The position numbers and the translations under genes are program-made. Below, piece after piece: positions 1 through 12,385 of a DNA stretch of 64,000 nt. The stretch spans positions 31,318,268 to 31,382,267 of the forward strand of contig OU342639.1 of the NCBI GenBank assembly GCA_910589415.1, in the 5' to 3' direction. Position 1 is the stretch's first letter. Each line of letters opens with the position of its first letter. The stretch comes from Malachius bipustulatus (lineage: Eukaryota > Arthropoda > Insecta > Coleoptera > Melyridae). The notes under the pieces were generated by a model. It was not told the DNA's origin, searched no databases, and saw only the letters and a program-made list of their open reading frames with translations.

Positions 1-1859
1 TGGTAATACAAACTATTCGTAAATAAAACTCTATAAGTAATGCCATGGTTTGAACGCTATTAAAGACAACTATAAGATGATAATATGGATTTCGCAGTGT
101 TAAGATCGATTTAAAGGTTTCAAATTAGTTTTTTTTTTGCATACATATACCCCTTTTGAGTAATTCTGCAAAACATGCGAGAACGCGACCTTTGCAGGCG
201 TGTCTCATATAATTTACTAATCTTTGCATGTCCAAATTCAAATTTTCCTCTACCTACAGCATCTGACCTCTGACATAAAAATATATTGAGACTGATGAAG
301 CTACTGCAGAGCTCGCTCATAAATTTGTACGAAGATTTATTCAGCGGGAATTCAGCAGAGATATTCATGACAGACTAGTTGACATATCAAACGTCAAAGA
401 GGTTCTTCTTTTTAAATAATTAGCCACATTACTGATTGACGCATGACGCAGAACCTTCATCTAAAAGGTAGGCTACACTACAGAATTGGTGCCGTGACCA
501 GGATATAGGTCGTTACCTTACAATAGACAATCAATACTCGAAATCTTAAGAAACATATTATAAAGCTTATCCCGTAGGAAGCGGGAATAACAAATAATCA
601 TGCTGATTTGATAAGAATTGATATTAGATAACATATCCTAATGAATATTTCATAATATTATGTCCGTGACAAAGCTGTTTCATCGCCCTCACATATATCA
701 AGTGAAGTTATATCTGACATCAGCAATACAAAAAATGTATCACATATTTATTAACTAGCCTATTTAATTACACTTATTACCTGTTTGATTTTATCTTACA
801 TCAAAGCCTGTCAGTCACTTCCGTATTACGTGTAAAACTACACCAAATGCTTGGAGCTCGCATGTAAGTAGAGAACCTCAGAGCAACAACTCCACAAAGA
901 AAGCGTTGGCCATATTAGCGAAGAAAAAAGCAGTCAACCGACAAATTTCTAATTTTAATGGATTATTCCTCGCAAAGCTATTTTCAAGACCATTGTTGTC
1001 TTTTTTACCCAATAAGCACTAAGCTAAAGCACCGATAATTAAATAAACAATTTTAATGAAAAGAACTTTGAGAACAAAAAAAAAAATGAATGATCGCTTG
1101 AAAACTCCTATTTTTTGAAAAGCAGGCAAGATTTCAATTCGATTTTTTTAGAATTATTGGTAATCTCAAATTTCAAAACAGTACATTTTTAGATAACTCT
1201 TCCAAAAAATGACTATATTATAATGACACTATCAAGTGTGCTGAAATTAGTAGTTTATACAAAAATCCAACAAGAATCATGCAAATTTTTTGGCTCATGA
1301 CTAGCACAATTCCAAAATACTATTTTCTTGGTAAATTAAAATCGCTCTGCGTAACCCATAACCATCAGATTGTATCATTGTAACTTTTCAATAAGTAATG
1401 GGATTTTTTTGTAAACGTTTTTTTTTTGGTATTTTTTGTTGAATTTTTGTAATTTTTTATTGTTTTTCAACTTATGATCAATTGTTTTATGGTGAATTAT
1501 TTTATCAATAACCCCCCCCCCCCCCCCCCTTCGAACCCGACTCCCCACGACAACCCTATCATTGTCCACATTCACCTTATGTGGTGCTCTTCATCGGACA
1601 AGAGATGAAAAAAATGACTATAAGGTTTTGCTCTAATTCACTGGTCATTTCAGCTTTGTGGGTAATTCAACACATTTTTAAATTGATTGAGCTGAGATTT
1701 CTTTTGACTGAATATTTTCTCACCAAATACTACTTCAAATTTTGGTGTAGTGTAAAGGGCGATTTTCCTGTGCAAGTATTCGGTAACGGCCGTCAACTTT
1801 AAAAAAGGCTCTCATCTCTCATCCCTTCGAGTTTTTACTACCTCTACGATGAACGCAGA
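1..1859. other. Gene-free AT-rich stretch
   Basis: No coding region, RNA gene or transposon end is recognised here. The sequence is AT-rich with many short A and T runs, and the small open frames in it have no recognisable motif. It carries the long C run listed separately. Confidence 0.5.
1512..1529 (+). repeat. Homopolymer C run of 18
   Basis: Eighteen consecutive C residues follow an A-rich stretch. Runs like this are unstable in replication and hard to sequence, so the true length may differ. A second, 12-base C run is at 27917-27928. Confidence 0.9.
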
Positions 1860-1861
1860 CG

Positions 1862-1980
1862 GTTGGGTGGGCAGCGATAAATATAATTAGGGGTGGACTG
1901 GCGCGGAATCGGTGGGCGGTATAAATTCGGGGTGTCTTACAAATCACTCGTTCTCTCCAGATTCGGTAGCGCGGATTCCA
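1862..1980 (+). promoter_or_regulatory. Candidate core promoter (weak)
   Basis: A short GC-rich patch with GGGTGGGC-like and GTGGGCGG boxes leads into TATAAATTC at 1920-1928. TCACTC at 1944-1949, about 26 bases further on, resembles an arthropod initiator. The patch stands out from the AT-rich surroundings. The initiator is imperfect, no convincing downstream promoter element follows, and I see no coding exon downstream. It could equally be a chance arrangement. Confidence 0.22.
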
Positions 1981-3190
1981 GGATACAATTCGACCGTTTC
2001 CTCATCAGACCGTATCAGACCGTGAAGCAGTCTCTGAATTAGTGTCAAAGTCATCTAAATATAGAGGCGCTTTTATGCTTGCTTTCTTGCACGACCGCAC
2101 GTAATTAGCCTCATAAGGCACGACATTTTTGACTGCTGTGTAATAAGTCGTAAAGGCTTCCCGTTTAAATTATTCGGACACCCGGAGATTTATGTCGAAG
2201 AGCTTGCAAAACATTACCTACTCGTCTCAAATCATTCGAAGTGAAATTTGTGGTTTGTCTTTCTAATTTGTTGCATGAGGACATAAATTGTAGGTAGCTA
2301 TTTGGTCGGTTCTTTATAGTTTTTCAACATTCCAGTATAAGCGATTAGGTCGTCTTGTAACACGTCTATTTTTTTTAGTATACAGCTCGGTATACAGTGA
2401 CCGCCAAAAAGTTGCCATCATATGGGAAAAATTTTTATTTTTGATTTAGAAAAAAAAACTCTGCTTGCCTGAAAATTTATTTTTCTATAATCAGATATAC
2501 AGAGTGATTTTTATTTATAGAGAAAATAGCTTTTTGTTTTTTAATAAAAAAAAAATGTTACGAATGATTCATGGTTGTCGTTAAAGGGACATCTGTAACA
2601 CTATCTTGCTTTTATTTTACGATTTAGGATTACTTTTAATGCAATGACGAGAATTGTACTATGGCATTAAAATGTGTATCGGTGTGAGTGAGTTTCATGG
2701 AGTTGTATGAAATAAAAGCCAGCTCTCCGACAATAATTCAATACGGAGTTCGCGTTTATGCGTTTCATAACAATTACCAAGAAAACTACGCTAGTCTAGT
2801 ACGCTAGACACGGAAACTAATTACAGGATCAAATTAAATATCCTATAAAACCCTCCGTTTTGCTGCTGAAATTATATAATGTTTACATGCTTGTAAAAGT
2901 TTATATTTCGGTTTGAAAGTTTTATATCTAAGTATATTTTAATAATACATAATATCGTAAATAATTTCAAAGACAGTGCCGTCAAGGTACATCGTTTATT
3001 GCATGTACCATCAAAGAATAAAAAACTGATGGTTAATCATTCTCCATTTCTTATCAATTTCCGAGACCGGCGAAGTCGATCTCTCGGAAGTTATACTAAA
3101 ACTACAAGGCTAATTTTATTCGTCCTCCAGTCTCTCTGTCTGTGACTTTCCTAGGAAACACTCTAGAGACGCCATTTTTCGTCGTAGAGA
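1981..3190. other. Gene-free stretch
   Basis: No gene recognised. Two TATACAG strings near 2390 and one TATACAGAGTGA at about 2504 resemble the ends of the TACAGGGTG palindromic elements elsewhere in the window, but no partner end is visible. At 3061-3085 lies a GC-rich string (GAGACCGGCGA) resembling the hairpin-bearing repeats near 15016 and 47948. Confidence 0.4.
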
Positions 3191-3275
3191 GTTGAAATTT
3201 GGCTCGATCAAAGAGGTCTCACGATGCCTATTGAAAATGAGCGAGGTCCGTTACCGGGAAGTATCTTTTTCGAGA
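3191..3275 (+). repeat. Diverged dispersed repeat, copy A
   Basis: This segment begins GTTGAAATTTGGC and continues through ATTGAAAATGAGCGAGGTCC to a CCGGGAAG string. The same order recurs at 4188-4280 with scattered changes, and the first 13 bases recur near 3324. It looks like an old duplicated noncoding repeat of unknown class. Confidence 0.5.
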
Positions 3276-3729
3276 GTGTCAGGGTTTTTCGGGAATATCC
3301 TAAGAAACACTCTAAAATCGAGTTGAAATTTGGCAGAGGCTTCAATTCGTCTCGCATATGTTGCCACTTTTATCCAAAAATAAAAAAATTTCTCGCTGCT
3401 CGAAAATTAGCTTACCTACACTTTTTAATATCCATTATTCTCCATTTATTCTTGATTTCTGAGTCCAGCTCCTGAACACTAATTAGTCAGTAAATTTAAA
3501 AAAATCCTCATTTAATCCCCAAAATTTTTTACAAGACTAGAACGCGCTCGTGGATTGCAAATAAGTAAGTAAAGTGTAAATTATACACTGGACAAGGTTC
3601 GATTAACTCGATTTTTTTACAAGATCAGGTTTGACAAGATCAAAAAAGCTCGAATTTTCGGACTAACCGGACTTTGCAAAAAGGGAATTTTGGAGCTGAC
3701 TTGATCTTGTTAAACCAGTTGCTGAAACA

Positions 3730-3925
3730 AAATTACCAAATTTGTAGATTCTGCATGGAAGGGGACGAAACCCCAATACATCTCCTGATCGAGTGCCATG
3801 CAGACAACAAAGAAGATTCATCTGTGTAGGTCTTTACCAATTAACCAGCGGAAAAGACCATGTTTAAAACAATTAAAAATTTTTAATCTCCTCCGAGAAC
3901 CAGAACTGGATGATAATTTGTTATA
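3730..3925 (+). pseudogene. Non-LTR retrotransposon 3' remnant (zinc-finger tail)
   Basis: From about 3743 the + strand reads CRFCMEGDETPIHLLIECHA. This is the CX2C...H...C zinc-finger-like tail that ends ORF2 in I-, R1- and Jockey-group non-LTR retrotransposons. After that, frame-disturbed sequence (RRFICVGLYQLTSGKDH, then LREPELDDN) still resembles the conserved end of those proteins. Nothing upstream resembles RNase H or reverse transcriptase, so only the last tens of codons survive. The copy is broken by stops and is certainly inactive. The family assignment rests on this one motif. Confidence 0.6.
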
Positions 3926-4187
3926 AAAACTTCCATAAATTTTTTTTAAATGTTACCAATTCAGAAAATAGATTTCAGAAACAGGTGACGTAGCACTTCA
4001 TTCACTTCATCCTGCATCTAAGAAACATCCACTGCATAATTGTAACCTCCCAATGTTACTGTTGAAAATTCAAGTTTCCTGGAATTAAATCAAAGAAAAT
4101 TAAAATTGTCAAAAGTGTCGGTCTGTGTTGTGATTTTGCTAAAAAAACGAAAAAAAAATTCAAGGGCTGTGTTTCTCCCCCCATGGG

Positions 4188-4280
4188 GTTGAAATTTGGC
4201 CTATTTTAAACGTCACGTGGTCCAATGGAATTTATTGAAAATTAGCAGGATCCGTTCCCGTGAAGAGTAATTTTTCCTGG
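4188..4280 (+). repeat. Diverged dispersed repeat, copy B
   Basis: This is the second copy of the module at 3191-3275: GTTGAAATTTGGC, then ATTGAAAATTAGCAGGATCC and CCCGTGAAG. It has the same orientation, about 1 kb downstream, with the zinc-finger scrap lying between the copies. The unit may be part of a larger, decayed element. Confidence 0.5.
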
Positions 4281-7200
4281 AATTTATGGATTTTCCAATA
4301 ATAGTCTAGAAAACACTCCAGTTTAAATTTAAACACCCCCAAATGCGACTCTTGAGAGAATAGGCCGACCCGGACAATTATAAGGTCCCCGTACTTTTTT
4401 CAACACGCTTATTATACCACTCATATTTGGATTTTTCTCGGTAACGGTATGCAGAGAGATTCTGTTGTCAACGTATTCTATAAGAGACGTATAGACGTTC
4501 TAAACTTGGCAATGTTATAGTTTTTCAGGAAAATCTATTAGGTGAGCGGCTATAATTTTTTACGCAGAAATCGATTTTTGTCCGGATTTTTCAGACAAAT
4601 CGGAAAAGTAGCAAGAGTGTGAGTAATGATGGAGCATAGTGTATATTATAACAGGGGTCAAATATTTTCTGCCGGTATTGGCGTCGCCGTCGTCGCAGGG
4701 TCGGAATAAAAGAGACGCCCCTGAGATTCGTGTATTTGTTCGTTGTATAAGATAAGCTTTAATATCGTTTCTGGGAGCCTGACATAAACTAGCGGCACGG
4801 CAGTTTCTCCGAAGTTCAATGTCTCTCAATGCAGCCAACTCTGGAGTTTTATTTAAAACAGGTCGACAGGGTGCATTCAAAGATTAAATGTAATTGGTTG
4901 TCGTGCATAAGCTCTGCTGCATTGTGGACTGGAAATTGGGTTTAAAAATGCCTTTATATGTGTTTCATTGAATGCGGAATCGTTATGAATAGGGGAGCTA
5001 GCATAACGTAGGTACCTACAATAATACCTACCGGTATTGCAATTCCGTACGCTCTCGATTAATAGCGCAGCAATAATGCCAACAAATAGGGTCAATATTA
5101 TTAATTTCTTTGTCAGGATCACTTGAGGCAGGTCATGGACTTCGCAGACAAAGGCCAATCTCAACCGAGTTCTATTTGATAGACGTTTTGTGTCGGTTTC
5201 AAAGGATTAACAAAGAAATGACGCCGTATACTTGCCATTTCAAGCACCATGAATACAAGTTAGATTAACGCAAATAAATATTTACCTCTGCTCTCGGAAT
5301 TCTGACATATAATTTGATTTCGATTTTTCATTATTAACATTAATTAAGATTCTTATTAAGCATAAAATTGTGCAACTTTTCTCTCATTTAGCCGACCCCG
5401 TATATTTTATTATTTCAGAGATCTCATTGCTTTGATCATCGTATTGTGACCACCCTGTATCCTAAAATGCATAGGTAATATGTCGTAAGTTGGTCTTTTT
5501 TAGTTAAAAAGAAAACTGTCTAGTCACCGTCGAGTTTTTTAAACCGTAAAATGCAGCTTATTAAGTCTTATAAGTACGTACTACGAGGCAAAAATTATAA
5601 TGTCTAAAAGGTAAGAGACGCCAGTCGGTCTGAGTCGGATTTTTCATTTGGCGAAGAAGCCGAAACTGAAAGCAGCGATGAAGGCAATTAGGCATTTGAG
5701 CGGTGAAGTACTTGCGTGCTAGCTTCCGCCGGGAATATAAGACCCACTTATCGGGATAATCCCAGTATATCACATCTATTGTTCGTGAGGCAATCAAGAT
5801 CTGCACAGTCTGCGTCCGTCTTTACTCATTTGCTTACATTTTACTAATTTATCGTAACCCGAAATGCTTTATCTCGGAGTAAATTGCTCTTTAAGACGTC
5901 CTATGGAGATACTTGCAAAGCCGTGTTCCGGGAGTCGCATAATTTTCAAGTCTCAGCAGCCACTCCGGGCTTTGGGAGGCTCTTACTCTTACATGTTGAT
6001 GACTCCACTTCTTGTGGTTTACCGAGTAGGTAGTCTCTAGTGGTCTGCAGTGTTTCGAGTGCACTGACCATTGACTTTTCCATTATTGTCCGTGCCGTGC
6101 TTCTGCTTTCTATTCTCACTCGACTGTTGTAGGTATATGGGCATTTGCCGCAAACATCGGCATAAAACACCGGCAACTACTTCTAGGCTGAAGTTTTTTG
6201 CTTCTGGCTTAAAGTGGGTGAAAGTGGATATTTTTCAATGCAGGAATTGTTATATTTTGAAATATTCTTCAGGTCTCTAGCGAGAAAAAAAAACTCCACA
6301 GAATGTTATATATTTATACAGGTTGGCCTGTCAATATTAGCTACTTTATGATATTTTTTATTTCTGTGTTCTAGGATATAAAATATAACACCAATAATTA
6401 TAGATACTATCCAATAAGATACAAAAAAAATCTAAAAAAAAAAACGTATCTGTTGAATCTATCTTATCCAAACTTTATCTTTTTATCTTTTCCGATGCCG
6501 GAATCTCTTTAAAACAAAAGCACCAGCACTAGAGCTTTGAATACAAAACCAAAGAGTGTTTCGGTTCGTTTCAAGTCAAGGAACTACGTTTCAAATGAAC
6601 GACATTTTACTGCGCAGCCATTGTGATTCTTTTCACGGACAGTGAAGAATTTTCCTCATCATAAAGTTAAAATCTAAGCGTGTTGCCCGATTAAACAAGA
6701 TCGTTTCCGGGAGATATTTCTTTTTAATTAACTTAGACTTTCCGGCAGTGACCGACCTCATCATCGAACGCTGTGTGGCGATTTAAATTTCACAAGACTC
6801 GCATAACTTCGCTCCAGCAACGCTATCTCCAATCCGTCAATTCATCTCCGGATAATTAATAGAAAAACAACCATTCGCTGTCCAACTACAGGTTCATTCT
6901 TTTGGTTGACTTAATTTAGGAAGGTACTTAAAAAGAACGAACTTCTGCAACATTCAACTGTGAGTAAAGGTTCCTTTTTTAATCCTGAAGAGCTCTTGAT
7001 AAAAAGAGCGAACCGAAGTTTTCTTTTGAGACACTATGGAAAAATAATTGCCAACCTCCAGAATTCAGTTTACAAGATTTGAGTTTGTTTGTAACCAAAT
7101 TAATGTAAATAAAGAGATTGTTAAGTCGATTCAAGGTTTCTAAAGATAGGGACAACTCTTATTAGAAATTTTGACAGTTTGCAAAGGAAACAAAGTTAAA

Positions 7201-7356
7201 AGAAGGCCTAAGGTAATGTTTGACGCGTTTTAGATTTTGGGCTATTACTTTCATAAATTAAATCAAAATAATTCAAAATTGAAAAGTCAACTGGCATCCT
7301 GTAACTTCCCTTTCCTTCCATTTTTCTTTAAAAGTGGGGAGATAGTTTCACGTTAG
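4281..7356. other. Gene-free stretch with palindrome-end scraps
   Basis: No gene recognised. At 5387-5404 the string TTTAGCCGACCCCGTAT matches a module inside the palindrome at 36230-37232, and ACCACCCTGTAT follows near 5450, like the right end of such an element. A matching left end was not found. The longer open frames at 4560-5164 and 5946-6176 (minus strand) have no motif I recognise. Confidence 0.4.
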
Positions 7357-7403
7357 CGTAGAACAATCTGGCTCCTAATTTGATCTCTCCATTTTGAAGT
7401 GGA
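7357..7403 (+). repeat. 47-bp repeat shared with the RTE-like remnant flank
   Basis: The string from GTAGAACAATCTGGCTCCTA through TTTTGAAGTG recurs in reverse complement at about 24502-24545, next to the 3' side of the decayed RTE-like element, with a few changes. It may be a piece of an element tail or an independent short repeat. Confidence 0.6.
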
Positions 7404-9209
7404 GAAAATATTTTTTTCAAAATTTGCTACCTTTATCTCAGTTTTCTCTTGATCCACATAGTAATTTGTTATAAATAAAATATTCTTCGTAATAATATTA
7501 ATAAGGATAAAGTATAAGTATTAATATTAATAATAAAATTTGCATTATGTATTTTTTGACATTTTCAGTTCTCAAAAAAAAAAGTATAGTTCATCATAAC
7601 ATCCACAACCAATAATTACGAAGTGGTTTCTCGAGTATTCTTTTCTGGTAAAGTTTCACGGTATTTAGGGTAGCTATTCTACCGTTAAAGAGGATCTAAT
7701 AAAAAAAGCCTTATAAAAGAATTGAACAAAAAATTGTATCATTTTATCCAAGTTTAACCCTACAAGAGAAAGTGATTTGAAGCGGAAAGTAAAACCAAAT
7801 TATACGTGACCGTGCACATGTTTTTCGTTTTTTGGTAGCGGAAAAAACAGTAAGTAACAGAGAACTCAATTATGTATAATTCTCTTTCTTCTGCTCGAGA
7901 CGACCGACCATCGCACTCAAAGAATTCCGAGCTTTGTTTGGTTTGGAGACACCAATTATGTTCGTGCCTTTTTCCCTTCCAATCATTAAGAAGCACTTCA
8001 CTTTCCTCTTCCTGCAAGGGATTCCTTAAGTTTTTATTCGCGAGTATTCCTTCTTATTTGTCCTGCTGCAAGAGATGATGCTGTCTAAAAGAGTCAAATA
8101 ACGGATCCTATCAAGAATATCCACTTTAATTAATTGGTTGAAAATTATAAGGGAAAGAATCGCTGAAAAACGTGATACTCAAAGAAGACAAATGCCCTTT
8201 CTTCGTGTTATTGTACACTTGTTTTCAATAGCGAATAGGTACCTATACTGGATGTATTTGGTGGCACAATTATTCAAAATAAAAAAGTCACTTGTAGCAT
8301 AAACTTACATCAGTTTGTATTGTACCTACATATAAGAAATTTTGGTAAACTTCCTTTTCTAAACGATAATCGCATGCAATAATAACGCACATATTCATCA
8401 TCTAGTAAATAGCATAATAGCAAATAAAACCGAAGTTGTGATATTGATTGATAAAAGTGTCGTCCTATTTTTTGGTTATTTTTTCGAAAAAAATTAAACC
8501 TTATTGACAGATAAAACTGATGAGTTAGGTAGGTACCTTTTCGAATATCTTGTTGGGGACATATCCGACATATGTACTTATGAGAAAGAACATAATATCT
8601 GAAAAAAGCAGGATTAAGTAATCATTACATGACAGACCTATCAATAAATTCCCAAATTTATAGTCGTAGTAAATCCGATAAAACTAACATGTGCGCCGAA
8701 GTATTTAAAATTTCCATCAGGTAGTAAGCGGTCACATTATCTCTTCAGCTCAACGGGTAACCATTTACAAGACAAGTTACAAGGCATGCAAATCAAGGCA
8801 CTGTTTCGTCGTATAGATAAACACTATATTAAATTCACGACAATCTGTCAGATTAACTTATGGTTATTATAAAATAATTGATAATAGTGTCTGATAAAAA
8901 TATTGTTCAATAAAAACGGAGTTTATGATGTACAGAGTGACAATAATCTTCCAACCTTCGTTTTATTCCTTCTTATTACAGGCCAAAGTTGCGTATTTTT
9001 GTATTGGTTAATAATCTGAAAAGAATTTGGGGTTTCGTTATTAATTGTCAAAATATTTCAAAAAGACTGAAATTTGCAATTTTTGCTATATATTTTTTAT
9101 TCATGCAAAAACCAATCAAGCAAGTCGTCTTTAACCGAAACATTATTAGAACACTTTTCAACAAGGAATCCAAAAATAGTTTTACAATTGCTCTAGTACT
9201 TGAGATAGA
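7404..9209. other. Gene-free stretch
   Basis: No gene, RNA or transposon boundary recognised. It contains AT-rich tracts and two GGTACC-centred palindromes (about 8238 and 8531). An isolated TACAGAGTGA near 8932 resembles palindrome-family ends but has no partner. Confidence 0.4.
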
Positions 9210-9211
9210 AG

Positions 9212-10300
9212 AAAATCGATAGTCAACTTTTCTTTTCTTATGGGCGACATTTTGAATTTTTCTATTTTTAGATTACATTTATTTTTCTCTTTACAACGAT
9301 GTATCACACACGTTATTTCATTATTACATGTTTGACGAAAATAAAATGTTTCATCTTGTGTCAGAGTGCTTTGAAGAAATATCAAGGGTCCATTGTTTTC
9401 AACAAAACTTTGACAGTTTGTTTCTTTTATCAGTTACGTTTATAAGGCGAAAATTACTTTTTCAAGTGAAAAACAAAGTGATACAAATTTATAACACTTC
9501 GCATCAAATACCCACATAACTGCAGGAACGTATTTGCACACAGTTATCCAGAGCGGCAACAACCTTCTTTGAGATATTTTTCTTTGCTCCACAGCAACTT
9601 GGACCAATATGGTTCGTTTAAAAAAGTAAGAAATATGGCGATAAGGCCCAATTAACATCAGCAAGCGGTAAGGATTTGTCGTGATTTCGATATCAAAATG
9701 TTCAATTCTAAATTAGGTGCAAGACAATCCATCTGTCTCTACAAGGGAAGTCGCAGCCCAGCTGGATTTACCATCGCATCAAACTGTTTGGAGAACGTTG
9801 AGAAAAGAAAAATTTCGTCCTTGGAAAGTTCGTATTTTGCAAACACTTCATCTCAGGGATCGTGCACGGCGGGTAGCCTTCTTCACGTTCGTGAATAATC
9901 GTAATATTCAAGAAAACCCTAATTTTCTTAATCACAGGATGCAGGAATATTCAATCGTCATAATGAACATTATTGGTCGATTGACAATGACAACCCCCAT
10001 CGATTCCAAGGACGGCGACCACAAATTCGTTTTGGACTTGATACATCTACGAGGATAATTTCAGAACAGATTGTCTCGAAAACTTGCCTCTTAATCGTCT
10101 GAAGATGATCTGGTTTCAGCAGGATGGGGCGCTGCCTCATAATGCTGGTAGGGTGAAAGAATACTTGTCAGAAATGTTTCCCAGCCGGGTAGGTTATTCC
10201 AAATAATGACATGAAAAACCAAAATGGCGGCTATAAGAAAACATAAGTTGGCTATGAATTATGCCCAAGTAAGCCCGTTTAACCGACTCTGTATCTGACA
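9212..10300. repeat. Decayed element with inverted modules around a transposase scrap
   Basis: ATAGTCAACTTTTCTTTTC plus TTATGGGCGAC near 9214-9245 is mirrored near 10222-10255 by GGCGGCTATAAGAAAACA plus TAAGTTGGCTATGAA. Both resemble the corresponding positions in the two arms of the palindrome at 36230-37232. GTTTAACCGACTCTGTATC at 10277-10295 matches that element's right-arm module at 37161. The transposase fragment at 9717-10188 lies between the two modules. The outer limits are unclear. Confidence 0.45.
9717..10188 (+). pseudogene. Tc1/IS630-like transposase remnant
   Basis: Three successive reading frames together resemble a Tc1/IS630-type DDE transposase. The first (from 9717) gives a helix-turn-helix-like part with STREVAAQLDLPSHQTVWRT, then LHLRDRARRVAFF and NPNFLNH. 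After a frameshift near 9940 comes NRHNEHYWSIDNDNPHRFQG and RPQIRFG. After another, from 10099, comes IWFQQDGALPHNAGRVKEYL, in which the D at 10123-10125 is the second catalytic aspartate. Homology stops at 10188, before the third catalytic residue. The N-terminus is missing or unreadable, and the first catalytic D is lost in the frameshift zone. It cannot encode active enzyme. Assignment to a subfamily is not possible by eye. Confidence 0.7.
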
Positions 10301-11574
10301 AAATAAGAAAGTTGCCCATATTGGGAGATTTTGGGAATTATGTACCTATGTATATACATAGATGATAGGTATGCAGCGTGCATATCATCAACGGCGACGA
10401 GCTCGAAAGCTTACTCTTGTTTGAGAGTCCTGATTGTGGGAGGTTGACCATCATTTTATAGACTCCTTTATAGTCAAATATTCTCGCTGTTTCTTGTCCT
10501 AGTCATCGTACAAACTTGTTAGTTTTAGTTATTCTTCCGGATGAGTCCGTCTCTAATGTCGATAATTCCACAGCAGTTACCATTCCAATAAATAGCAGAG
10601 TTTATGTATAGGCAATTGATCGTTTGTCTGCAAATATTTTTGTATGCTGTATTATCATAGACGGGCTATAAAAAATGTATGAAATTTTTATTTATTCGCA
10701 CGTCGTCGTTTCTGACTGTTTTTCATAATCAAGATTTTTGCATTAACAAAAAGAAAACAAAACGAATCGCTACAAAACTGAAACTAGTTTAAATTATTAC
10801 ATTTTTATTATTTTAACCTTTATTTAACTACAACAAAGTAAGTCGAAATAAAAGTTTTATGGCTACTAAACATCCGATATACATTTCTGGATATTAAAGC
10901 AAAACCTTTGTTCGTATATTCACAACAATAACGACCTTTGTTTCATATTTAGAACTAAATAAGTCGACATTGACATTTACAGAGCACGCTGGGTCTTTTA
11001 TTTGTCAACATCTTTCTAGTACACGAAGGTTGCAGACGGTTGACAGTACATATTACACTATTGCATTTACCGTCCTTGGCGAATTTATTGCAGTGATCCT
11101 TGAGAAACTTTTAGCAGGAAAGCGTTCTCCAGAATGGGATTATCTCATGCTAAATCCATTATGTGCAACTACAAATGGAGATATCAGGTGCTTGATAATA
11201 ACCAACCACAATTATTATTATTGTTACCTTGAAACTACTTACAAACTTCCCTCTAAATGACCCAAATATGAAGAGAACAAAGTAAAATCGATACGCGCTC
11301 AATGCGAGCTGCATCATTGAGATGTCCTCGAAAACTTGTAACTAAAATATTATAGCAAACGTCATTCCGTTGTTGTATTTCAGCTAAATAGCATAATTAG
11401 AATAATTATATCGCTAAACTCTAATTGCAATTTATACAAGAACTTATTATGATTCAATAACTTCCATAGTAAGCTTTTATAAACTCAAATTACTTAATGG
11501 AAAACAGACAAATTACTTAAATTTGTCATTCATTATCTTCAACTTTTCTGAAATCGATTGAGACAAAACAATCA
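10301..11574. other. Gene-free stretch
   Basis: No gene recognised. A 96-codon open frame at 10970-11260 (+) has no motif I recognise and is within chance length for this base composition. Confidence 0.4.
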
Positions 11575-12225
11575 GCCTTCCACTTTCGACCTTGCTATAT
11601 CACGAATGATGACCAGTTAACCTCAACGTTAGAAATTTCTTCCCCAATCGGAAAATCCGATCACGCAGTGATAACTTTTCATATAGCCTTTCGTATGGTC
11701 AACTGGTCCTTACTTCAAGTTGACTGGAATGACCTTTATGATAACTTCATCATTATGGGATGTTTATCTCGACACTATTACTGAGACTATAACAGTTCAT
11801 AGAACCAAGGTGTTTGTTTAATAAAAAATCCTAAATCCCTGGATTTGATTAGTTTGATTCGTCATAAACGGAGTTTCTGGTGAGCATACAGGTTTCCCAG
11901 ATGATTCCCACGCCCACCGTAGATTCTCCAAGACTGTCAGACAATATTTGATGTTCAAGCACCAGCGAAGAATCTTCGAAGAATCAATCGTTGCCAGAAT
12001 AATAATTGTAAAAAGGTTTACAAACAGTATATTCGCTCCTCTTTTTCCTCTTTTTCCATTACTCCAAAAGCCCAGACGTTCTTCTATAATAAGGAATCCG
12101 CTGAATCTTTGTCATCGTCTTTCTCGCGGGTTTTTCACAGATGAACCCACTGGAAACTTACCTCAAATGAAATGTCTACGACTGGAATGTTTGAATTTCT
12201 TATTCAAGAAGCCGTGATTCCCGCT
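11575..12225 (+). pseudogene. CR1/L2-like non-LTR remnant (endonuclease C-terminus and linker)
   Basis: The + strand carries STFDLAI followed, after a frameshift, by TNDDQLTSTLEIS and GKSDHAVITF. The SDH at 11656-11664 is the last catalytic motif of the APE-type endonuclease used by non-LTR retrotransposons. Broken linker sequence follows, with RHKRSFW and SPKAQTFFYNKESAES-like segments. Near 12130-12170 comes FTDEPTGNLP, resembling the segment just before the reverse transcriptase in CR1/Jockey-group ORF2. Several stops and frame changes intervene, and reverse transcriptase motifs do not follow. It is an old, truncated, dead copy. The clade is judged only from the style of these motifs. Confidence 0.65.
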
Positions 12226-12364
12226 CAACAGCACTTGTTTAGTTTTGCCAAAAACAAATTTTCTTGAATTAGAATTGCAAAAAAAAAAGTTGCATTATTG
12301 TTGCGTAAGTCAAAGAGGCGTCCGGCGTCTGCCCTGCCAGCCTAGCCGTTAAGCCGTAGCTTAA

Positions 12365-12385
12365 AGGTCAAAGGGGCAAAGGGTT
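12365..12385 (+). promoter_or_regulatory. Cluster of nuclear-receptor-like half sites (weak)
   Basis: The string AAGGTCAAAGGGGCAAAGGG holds AGGTCA, GGGGCA and AGGGTT spaced by one or two bases, as in direct-repeat response elements of nuclear receptors such as HNF4 or USP. It sits in a locally GC-richer patch. No gene is visible nearby, so function is speculative. Confidence 0.2.

Noticed and set aside
4560..5164. Two overlapping minus-strand frames of 95-106 codons
   Set aside because: No domain, no shared codon bias and no splice context; consistent with chance.
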